From Variovorax davisae (GTDB lineage: Bacteria; Pseudomonadota; Gammaproteobacteria; Burkholderiales; Burkholderiaceae_C), in the NCBI RefSeq assembly GCF_030316845.1, contig NZ_JASZYS010000007.1, forward strand, positions 1 to 64,000: a DNA stretch of 64,000 bases, given 5' to 3'. Positions within the stretch are counted from its first letter, which is position 1. Every line of letters begins with the position of its first letter. Both the position numbers and the translations under genes were made by a program. Below the pieces are notes generated by a model. The model was given only the letters and a program-made list of their open reading frames with translations. It did not search any database and was not told the DNA's origin. Below, piece after piece: positions 43,006-54,560 of this stretch.

Positions 43006-43893
43006 ATGCCCGAAAGGGACCCAGCAGAATTCAGGCCAGCGCGCGAGTCCTCGGTCTGGACCTTGGTCGTCGTCGTGGTGGTGATTCTCGCCGCTGCCTT
43101 CGGCTGGTGGCGATGGTCCCTGCAAAAGGAGCCAGCGCCGGCGCCGCCCGCCGCCAGCGCACCGCCGCCGTCCGACCGGCCCGCCGATGCGCCGGCTCCG
43201 GCTCCGGTCGCGACCGGCCCGCAGAACCTGGTCGATGCCCTGGCTCCGCCCGAACCGGCACTGCCGCCCCTGAACGATGCCGACGGGCGCGTCGCCGCGG
43301 CGCTCAACGAGCTGCTGGGCAAGAAGGCGGTCGCTTCGTTCCTCGACACCGGCGGCTTCGTGCGCCATTTCGTCGCCACCGTGGACAACCTGCCGCGCGC
43401 GCAGGCCTCGGCGCGCATGTGGCCGACTCAGCGCGCGCCCAAGGCCTTCGAGGTCCAGGGCAACGGCGAGGTCAAGACCATCGGGATCGACAACGCCAGC
43501 CGCTACACGCCGTTCGTGCTGTTCGCCGAGTCGGTCGACAGCGCCCGGGCGGCCGCGCTCTATGCCCGGTTCTATCCGCTGTTCCAGCAGGCCTACGAGG
43601 AGCTGGGCTATCCGGACCGCTATTTCAACGACCGGCTGGTCGCCGTCATCGACCATCTGCTGCAGGCTCCCGAGCCCCAGGGACCGGTGCAGGTGAAGCT
43701 GACCGAGGTGAAGGGCGAGATGGCGGGCGGGCGTCCCTGGGTCAGCTACGAGTTCGCCGACCCGAAGCTCGAGTCGCTGTCGGCCGGCCAGAAGATGCTG
43801 GTGCGCATGGGTCCGGTCAACGAGCGCCGCATGAAGGCCAAGCTCAAGGAACTGCGGGCCCAGGTCGCCACCGGGGCGGTGGCGAAGAAATAG
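43006..43893 (+). CDS. DUF3014 domain membrane-anchored protein
   Basis: A 295-residue protein. An N-terminal helix (about 17-40, TLVVVVVVILAAAFGWWRW) anchors it to the membrane. A Pro/Ala-rich linker follows (about 43-75), then a globular periplasmic domain with GKKAVASFLDTGGFVRHFVA and YPDRYFNDRLVAVIDHLL, the core of DUF3014. A strong AAAGGAGG ribosome binding site precedes it. The function of this family is not known. Confidence 0.8.
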   Translation: MPERDPAEFRPARESSVWTLVVVVVVILAAAFGWWRWSLQKEPAPAPPAASAPPPSDRPADAPAPAPVATGPQNLVDALAPPEPALPPLNDADGRVAAALNELLGKKAVASFLDTGGFVRHFVATVDNLPRAQASARMWPTQRAPKAFEVQGNGEVKTIGIDNASRYTPFVLFAESVDSARAAALYARFYPLFQQAYEELGYPDRYFNDRLVAVIDHLLQAPEPQGPVQVKLTEVKGEMAGGRPWVSYEFADPKLESLSAGQKMLVRMGPVNERRMKAKLKELRAQVATGAVAKK

Positions 43894-43905
43894 CGGGCCG
43901 GGCCT

Positions 43906-45183
43906 TCAGCCACCCGCACAGGCCTGCGCGCGCGCCAGCAGCAGCTTGCGCTCGCGCACGTTGCGCGTGAGGTCCGCGGCCCGCCTGAACTCCTCGCACG
44001 CTTCGGCATTTCGGCCCAGCCTGGCCAGCAGGTCGCCGCGCACGCTCGGCAGCAGGTGGTAGCCCTGCAGCTGGGGCTCGGATCGCAGCGGGTCGACGTG
44101 TTCCAGGCCAACCGCCGGGCCGAAGGCCATCGACAGCGCGACGGCCCGGTTCAGCTCGACGATCGGCGACGGCGAGAGCTGGGCCAGCGCCTCGTAGAGC
44201 GCTGCGATGCGGGGCCAGTCGGTCTGCGCCGCCTCCTGCGCACGGGCGTGGCAGGCGGCGATGGCGGCCTGCAGCGCGTAGGGGCCGAGCGCACCGCCGA
44301 GCTGCTCCGCCCGTTCCAGCGCCGCCAGGCCGCGGCGGATCAGCAGCCGGTCCCAGCGGGCGCGGTTCTGCGCCAGCAGCAGAACCGGTTCGCCATCGGC
44401 GCCGACGCGCGCGGCGGCCCGCGAGGCCTGGATCTCCATCAGCGCCACCAGCCCGTGCACCTCCGGCGCGTCGGGCATCAGTTCGGCCAGGATGCGCCCG
44501 AGCCGCAGCGCTTCGTCGCACAGGGCGGGCCGCATCCAGTCCTCGCCGGCGGTGGCTGCGTAGCCTTCGTTGAAGACCAGGTAGATGACTTCGAGGACCG
44601 AGGACAGGCGGGCGCCGAGCTCGTGCCCGCGCGGCGCCTCGAAGGGCACGCGGGCGGCGGCCAGCGTTCGCTTGGCGCGCACGATGCGCTGCGCGATCGT
44701 GGCCTCGGGCAGCAGGAAGGAGCGCGCGATCTCGTCGGTGCTGAGTCCACCCAGCAGCCGCAGCGTCAGGGCGACCCGGGCTTCCGGCGACAGCACCGGA
44801 TGGCAGGCGGTGAACATCAGCCGCAGCAGGTCGTCGCCGACCTGGTCGTCGAGGGCGGCGTCGACCGCGTCGGCGAAGTCCGCGGCGGCGATGGCGTGCC
44901 GGGCATCGATCTCGCGGGCGATCTGGCCTTCCTTGTGGGCGTGCAGCGTGCGCCTGCGCAGCAGGTCGATCGCGCGATGCTTCGCGGCCGCCGTCAGCCA
45001 GGCCGCGGGATTGTCCGGGATGCCTTCGCGCGGCCATTGCTCGAGGGCCGCCAGCAGTGCGTCCTGCGCCAGTTCCTCGGCCAGGCCGACGTCGCGCACC
45101 CGGCGCGCCAGCGCGCCGATGATGCGGGCCGACTCGATGCGCCAGACGGCGTTGATCGTGCGGTGCGTCTCGGTGGCGTCCAT
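43906..45183 (-). CDS. ECF-type RNA polymerase sigma factor, ECF42 group with long C-terminal extension
   Basis: A 425-residue sigma factor. Region 2 lies at about 15-85 (ELAQDALLAALEQW) and region 4 at about 115-175 (LSTDEIARSFLLPEATIAQR). The C-terminal 240 residues form the DUF6596/TPR-like extension with VFNEGYAATAGEDWMRPALC, the mark of ECF42 factors. It sits downstream of two DGPF/YCII genes, the usual partners of this group. No anti-sigma gene is present; the extension is thought to regulate the activity. Confidence 0.85.
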   Translation of the reverse strand: MDATETHRTINAVWRIESARIIGALARRVRDVGLAEELAQDALLAALEQWPREGIPDNPAAWLTAAAKHRAIDLLRRRTLHAHKEGQIAREIDARHAIAAADFADAVDAALDDQVGDDLLRLMFTACHPVLSPEARVALTLRLLGGLSTDEIARSFLLPEATIAQRIVRAKRTLAAARVPFEAPRGHELGARLSSVLEVIYLVFNEGYAATAGEDWMRPALCDEALRLGRILAELMPDAPEVHGLVALMEIQASRAAARVGADGEPVLLLAQNRARWDRLLIRRGLAALERAEQLGGALGPYALQAAIAACHARAQEAAQTDWPRIAALYEALAQLSPSPIVELNRAVALSMAFGPAVGLEHVDPLRSEPQLQGYHLLPSVRGDLLARLGRNAEACEEFRRAADLTRNVRERKLLLARAQACAGG

Positions 45184-45194
45184 GCGTCGTGGTC

Positions 45195-45626
45195 TCAACC
45201 GCGGGCCGCGGCGCGCTCGCGCAGAAGCGCTTCCTGCTGGCGGATCTCGGGCGTGAACTCGGCACCGAAGTCTTCCGCCTCGTAGACCTGGCGCAGTTCC
45301 AGCGCGACGTTGCCGTGGCCGTCGATCGGCGGCCAGCGCCTGACCCATTCGAGCGCTTCCTCGCGCGACGCGACCTGGATCAGGGTGAAGCCCGCGACCA
45401 GTTCCTTGGTCTCTGCGAAAGGCCCGTCCACCACCGTCGGCTTGCCGCCTGCGAACTGGATGCGGGCGCCGCCGCTGGCGCTGGGCTTGAGGCCCATGCC
45501 GTCGAGCATCACGCCGGCATCGATCATCGCCTTGTTGTACGCCATCATGTCGCTCACCAGCTGCGCGGTCGGCATGGCGCCGGCCTCGGTCTCGGGGTCG
45601 GCCTTGCGGATGATCATGAATTTCAT
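45195..45626 (-). CDS. YCII/DGPF domain protein 1
   Basis: A 143-residue YCII-related protein. MKFMIIRKADPETEAGAMPT at the start and VVDGPFAETKELVAGF carry the DGPF motif. These small proteins accompany ECF42 sigma factors and are thought to be their targets or signalling partners; biochemistry is unknown. The gene is 11 nt upstream of the sigma gene. Confidence 0.83.
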   Translation of the reverse strand: MKFMIIRKADPETEAGAMPTAQLVSDMMAYNKAMIDAGVMLDGMGLKPSASGGARIQFAGGKPTVVDGPFAETKELVAGFTLIQVASREEALEWVRRWPPIDGHGNVALELRQVYEAEDFGAEFTPEIRQQEALLRERAAARG

Positions 45627-45648
45627 GGTCGTGCCTCCATCGGTGCGT

Positions 45649-46071
45649 TCAGGGCCGCTTCGAGCGGGAGGCGTCGAACACCCGCTTTTCCTGTTCGCGC
45701 AGTTCGGGGGTGAGCTCGGCGCCGAAATCGTCCATCTCGAACAACTGGCGCAGCTCGAGCTCGGCGCCGTCGTCGAAGGGAGCGCGGCGCAGCCATTCGA
45801 GCGCTTCTTCCTTCGAGCGCACCTGCCAGAGCCAGAAGCCGGCGATCAGCTCCTTGGTCTCGCTGAAGGGGCCGTCGACGACGGTGCGCTCCTTGCCGGA
45901 GAAGCGCATGCGCGCCCCCTTCGAGCTCGGGTGCAGGCCTTCGCCGGCGAGCAGCACGCCGGCCTTGACCAGCGCCTCGTTGTAGTTGCCCATGTCGGTC
46001 AGCAGCTGCTGGCTCGGCATCACGCCGGCTTCGGACGCCTGGCTGGCCTTGACGATCACCATGAATCGCAT
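45649..46071 (-). CDS. YCII/DGPF domain protein 2
   Basis: A 140-residue paralogue of the preceding protein with the same layout: MRFMVIVKASQASEAGVMPS and VVDGPFSETKELIAGFW. AAGGA precedes the ATG. It is the first gene of the DGPF-DGPF-sigma cluster, so the cluster promoter should lie in 46072-46160. Confidence 0.83.
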   Translation of the reverse strand: MRFMVIVKASQASEAGVMPSQQLLTDMGNYNEALVKAGVLLAGEGLHPSSKGARMRFSGKERTVVDGPFSETKELIAGFWLWQVRSKEEALEWLRRAPFDDGAELELRQLFEMDDFGAELTPELREQEKRVFDASRSKRP

Positions 46072-46166
46072 GTCCTTCGCTCCTTCGGTTGCGAGGCCGG
46101 CGGCGGTCGGGAATCGACTGCCCACAGCCGGTGGCTCTGGGAGATCGTCGAAGCAACGGAAGCGAA

Positions 46167-46190
46167 ATCGACAGCCCGCGGGCCGTCGAT
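46167..46190. terminator. GC-rich hairpin after gcvP
   Basis: A 24-nt near-perfect palindrome (ATCGAC, one mismatch, then GCCCGCGGGC and GTCGAT) lies 20 nt past the gcvP stop. Only a short TTTCG follows it on the minus strand, so it could be a weak intrinsic terminator or an RNA 3'-end stabiliser. Confidence 0.45.
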
Positions 46191-46210
46191 TGTAAAAATG
46201 CGTATCTACT

Positions 46211-49120
<2,910 letters not shown>

Positions 49121-49148
49121 GGAGGGCTCGGGTGGTGGGGCGTGGGAA

Positions 49149-49526
49149 TCAGTTGTCGGCGGAGAACTTCTGGTAGGCGGTTTCGTCGAGCAGGGGCTCG
49201 AGCTGGGCCGCTTCGCTCACACGCACCTTGAAGAACCAGCCGCCGTCCATCGGCGCGCTGTTGGCCAGCGAGGGGTCGGCGCGCAGGGCCTCGTTGACTT
49301 CGACGATCTCGCCCGAGACCGGCATGAAGACGTCGGCCGCGGCCTTGACCGATTCGACGACACCCGCGACCTCGCCCTGGGCAAATGTCTTGCCGACATC
49401 GGGCAGGTCGACGAACACCACGTCGCCGAGCGCGTCCTGGGCATGCACCGTGATGCCGACGGTGACCAGCGCCGCGTCGGCTTCCTGGCGCACCCACTCG
49501 TGGTCCTTGGTGTACTTGATGGTCAT
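49149..49526 (-). CDS. gcvH: Glycine cleavage system H protein
   Basis: A 125-residue lipoyl carrier shuttling the aminomethyl group between GcvP, GcvT and Lpd. The lipoylated Lys is Lys61 in [11 protein letters not shown]. The start [12 protein letters not shown] is typical, with GGAGTTCC as ribosome binding region. Located between gcvT and gcvP. Confidence 0.96.
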   Translation of the reverse strand: MTIKYTKDHEWVRQEADAALVTVGITVHAQDALGDVVFVDLPDVGKTFAQGEVAGVVESVKAAADVFMPVSGEIVEVNEALRADPSLANSAPMDGGWFFKVRVSEAAQLEPLLDETAYQKFSADN

Positions 49527-49581
49527 GGGGGGAACTCCTTGGAAGAAAGACTGGCTTGAAGAAATGGCAAATAAAAAGGGG

Positions 49582-50742
49582 TCAGCCGCGGTAGTACCGG
49601 GCCGGCACGAAGGGCAGGGTGCTGACTTCCATCGGCACCGGCTTGCCCCGCACCATGGCCTGGAGCCGGGTGCCCGGTTCGGCATAGGCCAGCGCGACAT
49701 AGCCCATGGCCACCGGCCGGTCGACGCTGGGGCCGAGCAGGCCGCTGGTGACCTGGCCGATGGGCAGGCCCTCGAAGGATTCGAGCACCGTGCCTTCGCG
49801 CACCGGCACGCGCTCCAGCGCGACCAGGCCGACCCGCCGGCGCTTCAGCGTCTCGTGGTCGAGGTGGCCGGCCGTGCCGCTGGCGGCCGTGAGCTGGGCC
49901 AGCACCCTGGCTGCGCCCGGAAAGCCGCCTTCGCGGGCGCCGCCGCTGCGTCGGACTTTCTGGATCGCCCAGTTCAGCGCCGCCTCGACCGGCGTCGTGC
50001 TTTCGTCGATGTCGTTGCCGTAGAGGCACAGGCCGGCCTCCAGCCGCAGCGAATTGCGCGCGCCCAGGCCGATCGGCTGGACCTCGGGCTGGGCCAGCAG
50101 CAGCCGGGCCAGCGCCTCGGCATCCCGGGCCGCGACCGAGATCTCGAAGCCGTCCTCGCCGGTGTAGCCGCTGCGGGTGGCGAAGGCCTCGATGCCGCCG
50201 ATGCGCACCGGGCCGCCGGTCATGAAGACGAAGCGCTCGATGCCCGGCGACAGCCGCGCCAGCACGGCCGCCGCCTGCGGACCCTGGAGCGCCAGCAGCG
50301 CGTGGTCGGGCAGCGGCTGCACCTGGCAGCGCTGGCCGATCCGGGCCTGGATATGGGCGATGTCGGCCGCCTTGCAGGCGCCGTTGACGATCACGAACAG
50401 CGAATCGTTGCCTTCGTTGAAGAACATCAGGTCGTCGAGGATGCCGCCCTGGTCGTTCAGCAGCAGGCCGTAGCGCTGTTTGCCCGGCGCCAGGCCGATC
50501 ACGTCGACCGGCATCAGGCTCTCGAGGGCGGTGGCGGCATCGGGCCCCACCAGCCGCAGCTGGCCCATGTGGGAGATGTCGAACAGGCCGGCGGCCGTGC
50601 GGGTGTGCTTGTGCTCGGCCATCAGGCCGGCGGGGTATTGCACCGGCATGGCGTAGCCCGCGAAGGGCACCATGCGGGCGCCGAGTTCCAGGTGCAGGCC
50701 GTGGAGCGGGGTCTTCAGCAGATCGTCGGATGCGGCGGCCAA
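49582..50742 (-). CDS. gcvT: Glycine cleavage system T protein (aminomethyltransferase)
   Basis: A 386-residue tetrahydrofolate-dependent enzyme releasing ammonia and making 5,10-methylene-THF. LLKTPLHGLHLELGARMVPF begins the conserved region, and SGYTGEDGFEI is the folate-binding stretch. No ATG or GTG fits the family start. The best candidate is TTG at 50742, with GGAG about 10 nt upstream, giving MAAASDDLLKT. It lies about 50 nt below the tandem glycine riboswitch, which should turn on gcvTHP when glycine is plentiful. Confidence 0.93.
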   Translation of the reverse strand: MAAASDDLLKTPLHGLHLELGARMVPFAGYAMPVQYPAGLMAEHKHTRTAAGLFDISHMGQLRLVGPDAATALESLMPVDVIGLAPGKQRYGLLLNDQGGILDDLMFFNEGNDSLFVIVNGACKAADIAHIQARIGQRCQVQPLPDHALLALQGPQAAAVLARLSPGIERFVFMTGGPVRIGGIEAFATRSGYTGEDGFEISVAARDAEALARLLLAQPEVQPIGLGARNSLRLEAGLCLYGNDIDESTTPVEAALNWAIQKVRRSGGAREGGFPGAARVLAQLTAASGTAGHLDHETLKRRRVGLVALERVPVREGTVLESFEGLPIGQVTSGLLGPSVDRPVAMGYVALAYAEPGTRLQAMVRGKPVPMEVSTLPFVPARYYRG

Positions 50743-50794
50743 GGGCGGTTCTCCAAAGGGGCAGTGCTTGTTCCATGACGAGAAGCCATGGGCC

Positions 50795-51015
50795 ACCCCT
50801 GCTGTCCGCTTTACCTGAGAGATTCGCCCCACGATCGGGGTTTGCTCCTTCGGTGGGCGGCACGGTGCGCCTGGCGCGCCGAACCACCTCTCTCCAGCAA
50901 GGAAACGCCCGGATCCGGGCGTCTTGTCAGTCCTTTTGCCTGAGCGTTCGGGCCCTTGTTTCGGGGGACCTGCGCCTTCGGCGGCCCCACCGCGGCGGGA
51001 CGCTCTCCTGACCGG
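50795..51015 (-). ncRNA. Tandem glycine riboswitch (two aptamers) upstream of gcvT
   Basis: Two glycine-aptamer signatures are visible on the minus strand. The first aptamer (about 51015-50925) has GGTCAGGAGAGCG and, at its end, CGCTCAGGCAAAAGGACTGAC. The second (about 50900-50795) has GCTGGAGAGAGGTGG and ends with a segment containing CTCTCAGGTAAA. P1 helices GTCAG/CTGAC and GCTG/CAGC can form. The linker contains an 18-nt perfect palindrome (50905-50922) that can fold into a separate hairpin. Tandem aptamers before gcvT normally switch expression on with glycine. Boundaries are approximate. Confidence 0.92.
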
Positions 51016-51050
51016 GGAAGTGTAAGGGAATCGGGCGCCGGCCGGCGACT

Positions 51051-51551
51051 TCAATGCACCGGCGAGGCCGGGAGCAGTTTCTCGATGCGCTCCTGGATCG
51101 CCTCGGCGCGCGCGGCGCCCGCCGCCTGCGCGATCTCGCCGAGCATCGCGCGGGCGGTGGCCAGCATCGACTCGCGGTCGCGCGCCTCGCGCAGCGCTTC
51201 GCGGAAGCGCTCGGCCAGCGCCGGGTCACGGCGCACGAACATGCGCTCGCAGAGGTCGAACAGGAACATGCGCGTGGTGGCCAGCGAGGGCTTGCCGTCG
51301 AAGACGTCGGCCGCGACGGGTACTGCTTCGATCGTTTCGAGCGCTTCGACCGCGCGGCCCTGCAGATAGCCCTCCTGCACCAGGTGGCGCGCCACCCGGC
51401 CGGCTTCCTCGCGGCCGCCGAACAGGGCGCCGAAATCGGTCAGCGAGCGCTGGCCGTCGGCCATCAGCAGCAGGGCGCGCTCGCGCTGGCCCAGCGTGCG
51501 GCGGCCGGGCTGGAGTTCGTGGCGCGCCTTGTCGGTCTTGGTGAGGAACAT
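51051..51551 (-). CDS. Conserved hypothetical protein, possible winged-helix-like N-terminus
   Basis: A 166-residue protein, MFLTKTDKARHELQPGRRTL at the start. The N-terminal 70 residues have helix-rich, winged-helix-like character (QRERALLLMADGQRSLTDFG), and the C-terminal part is a long charged helix (AERFREALREARDRESMLAT). I do not recognise a named family. It lies between the DctM gene (75 nt downstream of its stop) and the glycine riboswitch, all on the minus strand. No membrane segment or signal peptide. Confidence 0.65.
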   Translation of the reverse strand: MFLTKTDKARHELQPGRRTLGQRERALLLMADGQRSLTDFGALFGGREEAGRVARHLVQEGYLQGRAVEALETIEAVPVAADVFDGKPSLATTRMFLFDLCERMFVRRDPALAERFREALREARDRESMLATARAMLGEIAQAAGAARAEAIQERIEKLLPASPVH

Positions 51552-51626
51552 GGGATGCTGCGGCGTCGGGAGGCGAGCGCTGCAGCATCGGGGATCCGCA
51601 TGACATCCTCGTGAAATCGTCCCCGG

Positions 51627-52919
51627 CTACTTGAAGCCCCACAGATGCGGCAGCCAGGTGCTGAGCGCGGGCACGAAGGTCAGCACCACCAGCACCGCGC
51701 CGTGCGCCCAGAGAAAGGGCACCAGCTCGCGCACCAGCTGCGACATCGGCACCCGCGAGACGTTGCAGGTGACGAACAACAGCCCGCCCACCGGCGGCGT
51801 GATCATGCCGAGCGTCAGGTTGTAGATCACGATCATGGCGAAGTGGATCGGATCGATGCCGAGCTTGACCGCCACCGGCGCCAGGATCGGCGCGAGCACC
51901 ATCACGCCCGGCAGCGGCTCGATGAAGATGCCGAACAAGAGCAGGAAGATGTTCACGATGATCAGGAACATCCAGGGCGACAGGTTCATCGCGGCCAGCC
52001 ATTCGGCGAGCTGTTGCGGCACGTTCTCGATCGTCAGGATCCAGGCGAAGGAAGCCGACAGGCCGATGATGATCAGCACCGACGCCGAGAGCAGCGCGGA
52101 GCGCGACAGGATGTCGGGCAGGGCCTTCCATTCGAGCGTGCGATAGACGAACTTGCCGCACACCAGTGCATAGAAGACCGCCACCACCGAGGCCTCGGTG
52201 GGCGTGAACCAGCCGGCGCGCATGCCGCCGAGGATCACCACCGGCAGCAGGATCGCGGGGATCGCCTTCCAGGTCGTCAGCAGCACCTCGCGCCAGGGCG
52301 GCATGCCGCCGTCGCCCTTGTAATTGCGCTTCTTCGAGACATGGAAGTTCACCACGCACATCGCCACCGCGATCAGGAGGCCCGGGATCAGGCCGGCCAC
52401 GAACAGGCTGCCGACCGAGACGTTGTCGTCCTGCAGCGCGTAGATGATCATGATGATCGAGGGCGGAATGATCGGGCCGACGATCGCCGTCGACGCGGTC
52501 AGCGCCGCGGCATACGAGCGGTCGTAGCCGGCCTTGTCCATCATCTTGATCAGCATCGAGCCCGGCCCCGCGGCATCGGCCAGGGCCGAGCCCGAGATGC
52601 CCGAGAAGAAGGTCAGCGACACCACGTTGGTGTAGCCCAGGCCGCCGCGCCGATGGCCGACGAACTGGCCCGCGAAGCGCAGCAGCACCTCGGTCAGCGA
52701 GCCGCCGCTCATGAGCTCGGCCGCCAGGATGAAGAACGGCACCGCCATCAGCGGAAAGCTGTCGATGCCGGTGAAGGTCTCCTTCAGCAGCACCATCAGC
52801 GGAAAGGATTCGGCCAGGATCAGCGTGGCGGCGGTGGCCAGGCCGAGCGCGAAGGCGACCGGCACGCCGATCGCGAGAAAGACGCAGACCGAGAGGATCA
52901 GGACCAGGCTGGCGTTCAT
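51627..52919 (-). CDS. dctM: TRAP transporter large permease DctM
   Basis: A 430-residue protein with about 12-13 hydrophobic helices. VPFFILAAELMSGGSLTEVL, SGSALADAAGPGSMLIKMM and IIPPSIIMIIYAL are standard DctM segments. With DctQ it forms the sodium-dependent membrane part of a TRAP system. The ATG overlaps the DctQ stop by 4 nt. Confidence 0.93.
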   Translation of the reverse strand: MNASLVLILSVCVFLAIGVPVAFALGLATAATLILAESFPLMVLLKETFTGIDSFPLMAVPFFILAAELMSGGSLTEVLLRFAGQFVGHRRGGLGYTNVVSLTFFSGISGSALADAAGPGSMLIKMMDKAGYDRSYAAALTASTAIVGPIIPPSIIMIIYALQDDNVSVGSLFVAGLIPGLLIAVAMCVVNFHVSKKRNYKGDGGMPPWREVLLTTWKAIPAILLPVVILGGMRAGWFTPTEASVVAVFYALVCGKFVYRTLEWKALPDILSRSALLSASVLIIIGLSASFAWILTIENVPQQLAEWLAAMNLSPWMFLIIVNIFLLLFGIFIEPLPGVMVLAPILAPVAVKLGIDPIHFAMIVIYNLTLGMITPPVGGLLFVTCNVSRVPMSQLVRELVPFLWAHGAVLVVLTFVPALSTWLPHLWGFK

Positions 52920-53428
52920 AGCGAGGCGCTCGCGGCCGCATCGAAATGCGCATCGGTGGCGAATTCGCGCCGCAGCACGTAGCCGCGCACGATCAGCAGC
53001 CAGTGGACGATCAGCAGCAGGCCGCCGAAGAACATCGCGCTGTAGATGTAGGCGAAGGGGATCTGCGTGACGGCCGTGAGCTGGAACATGGTGCGTTCCA
53101 TGTAGAGCCAGCCGTACCAGACCATGAAGCCGAAAAAGGCGAACAGCAGCGCTGCGACCAGTGCCCGCAGCGCGATCGCGGCCTTGGGCGGCAGCGCATC
53201 CTGCAGGTTCTCGACCGCGATGTGGCCGCCGTAGCGCAGCACCGGGCCGGCGCCCAGGAAGGTGAGCCAGATCATCATGTGGCGCGAGACCTCCTCGGCC
53301 CATTCGAGCGAGTTGCTGGTGAGGTAGCGCATCGCGACGTTGATGAAGATGATCACCGACATCGATGCGAGGAGCAGAATCAGCGCCCAGCGGTTGGCGG
53401 CCAGAAAGTAGTGTTCGAAGGTTTTCAC
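52916..53428 (-). CDS. dctQ: TRAP transporter small permease DctQ
   Basis: A 170-residue protein with four hydrophobic helices. NVAMRYLTSNSLEWAEEVSR, with the following HMMIWLTFLGA, is the DctQ signature. Partner of DctM, with coupled translation. A hairpin with a partial T-run lies between dctP and this gene. Confidence 0.9.
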   Translation of the reverse strand: MKTFEHYFLAANRWALILLLASMSVIIFINVAMRYLTSNSLEWAEEVSRHMMIWLTFLGAGPVLRYGGHIAVENLQDALPPKAAIALRALVAALLFAFFGFMVWYGWLYMERTMFQLTAVTQIPFAYIYSAMFFGGLLLIVHWLLIVRGYVLRREFATDAHFDAAASASL

Positions 53429-53464
53429 TGCGGCTTCTTGATGTTGCGGGAGCGGACAAAGAAA

Positions 53465-53496
53465 CCGCCCGGTGCCATCGCTGGCTCACCGGGCGG
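53465..53496 (-). terminator. Hairpin between dctP and dctQ (probable partial terminator)
   Basis: A perfect 10-bp stem (CCGCCCGGTG with CACCGGGCGG) with a 12-nt loop is followed, on the minus strand, by TTTCTTTG. It lies 26 nt after the dctP stop. Such intercistronic hairpins allow more binding protein than permease to be made. Confidence 0.7.
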
Positions 53497-53522
53497 CGCT
53501 GCCCTCGGCGCGCGGCGCGCGC

Positions 53523-54491
53523 CTACTGGACGTCGGTGATCTTCTTGATGTTGTCGGCGCCGAATTCCTTGGCATAGCCGACGTAGGCCGGCTTGAGCGC
53601 CTCGCGGAAGGCGGCGCCGTCGACCTTGCGCACCACCTTCATGCCGTCCTTCTCGAGTTGCGCGATGCCGTTGTCCTCGTCTTCGTTGACCTTCTTGCGC
53701 TGGGCGGCGCCGGCCTTCCGGGCGGCGTCGAGGAAGACCTTCTTGTCGGCGTCGGAGAGCTTGTTCCAGACCCTGGGCGATAGCAGCAGCAGGGCCGGGC
53801 TGTAGACATGCCCGGTCAGGGAGAGGTGGTTCTGCACCTGCGCGAACTTGGCCGACAGGATCACGGGGATCGGATTCTCCTGGCCATCGACCGTGCCCTG
53901 CTGCAGGGCGCCGAACAGTTCGGGGAAGGCCATCGGCGTCGGCAGGATGCCGAAGGTGCGGTAGCCGTCCATGTGGACCTTGTTTTCCATCGTGCGCATC
54001 TTCAGGCCGGCGGCGTCGGCCGGCTTGACGATGTCGCGCTTGCTGTTGGTCATGTGGCGAAAGCCGTTCTCGGTCCAGCCCAGCGCGATGATGCCCTTGC
54101 TCGGGAACTTGGCCAGGATGTCCTGGCCGATCGGGCCGTCCATCACCTTGCGCGCATGGTCGTAGTCGCGGAACAGGAAAGGAATGTCGACGATCTTGAC
54201 CTCGGGCACGAAGTTGCCCACCGGACCGGTCGAGGTGTTGACCAGGTCCTGGGTTCCCAGCTGGACCGCCTCGATCTGCTCGCGCTCGCCGCCGAGCGCC
54301 GAGTTCGGGAACTGCTGGCACTTGTAGCGGCCTTGCGTGCCCTTCTCGACTTCGTCGCAGAACACCGTCGAGCCGACGCCGTAGTGCGACTCCTTGGTGG
54401 TCGCGTAGCCGATCTTCAGCGTGGTGGTCTGGGCGAAGGCGCTGGCCCCGAGGGCGAGCGAGAGGCAGGCGGCGAGGGTGCCGAGTTTCAT
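53523..54491 (-). CDS. dctP: TRAP transporter periplasmic substrate-binding protein DctP
   Basis: A 322-residue binding protein. The N-terminal signal peptide (about 1-20, ending ASAFAQ) is followed by a DctP fold. ALGGEREQIEAVQLGTQDLV and MENKVHMDGYRTFGILPTPM are characteristic; the latter region carries the usual Arg that grips a carboxylate ligand. The ligand is thus probably a carboxylic acid, identity unknown. GGAGACA precedes the ATG. Confidence 0.92.
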   Translation of the reverse strand: MKLGTLAACLSLALGASAFAQTTTLKIGYATTKESHYGVGSTVFCDEVEKGTQGRYKCQQFPNSALGGEREQIEAVQLGTQDLVNTSTGPVGNFVPEVKIVDIPFLFRDYDHARKVMDGPIGQDILAKFPSKGIIALGWTENGFRHMTNSKRDIVKPADAAGLKMRTMENKVHMDGYRTFGILPTPMAFPELFGALQQGTVDGQENPIPVILSAKFAQVQNHLSLTGHVYSPALLLLSPRVWNKLSDADKKVFLDAARKAGAAQRKKVNEDEDNGIAQLEKDGMKVVRKVDGAAFREALKPAYVGYAKEFGADNIKKITDVQ

Positions 54492-54560
54492 GTTGTCTCC
54501 GGTGTTGGAAGGATGCCGCGCGACTATGCCTGAAGCCAGGGTGCAGCCCCGTCGGGATTT

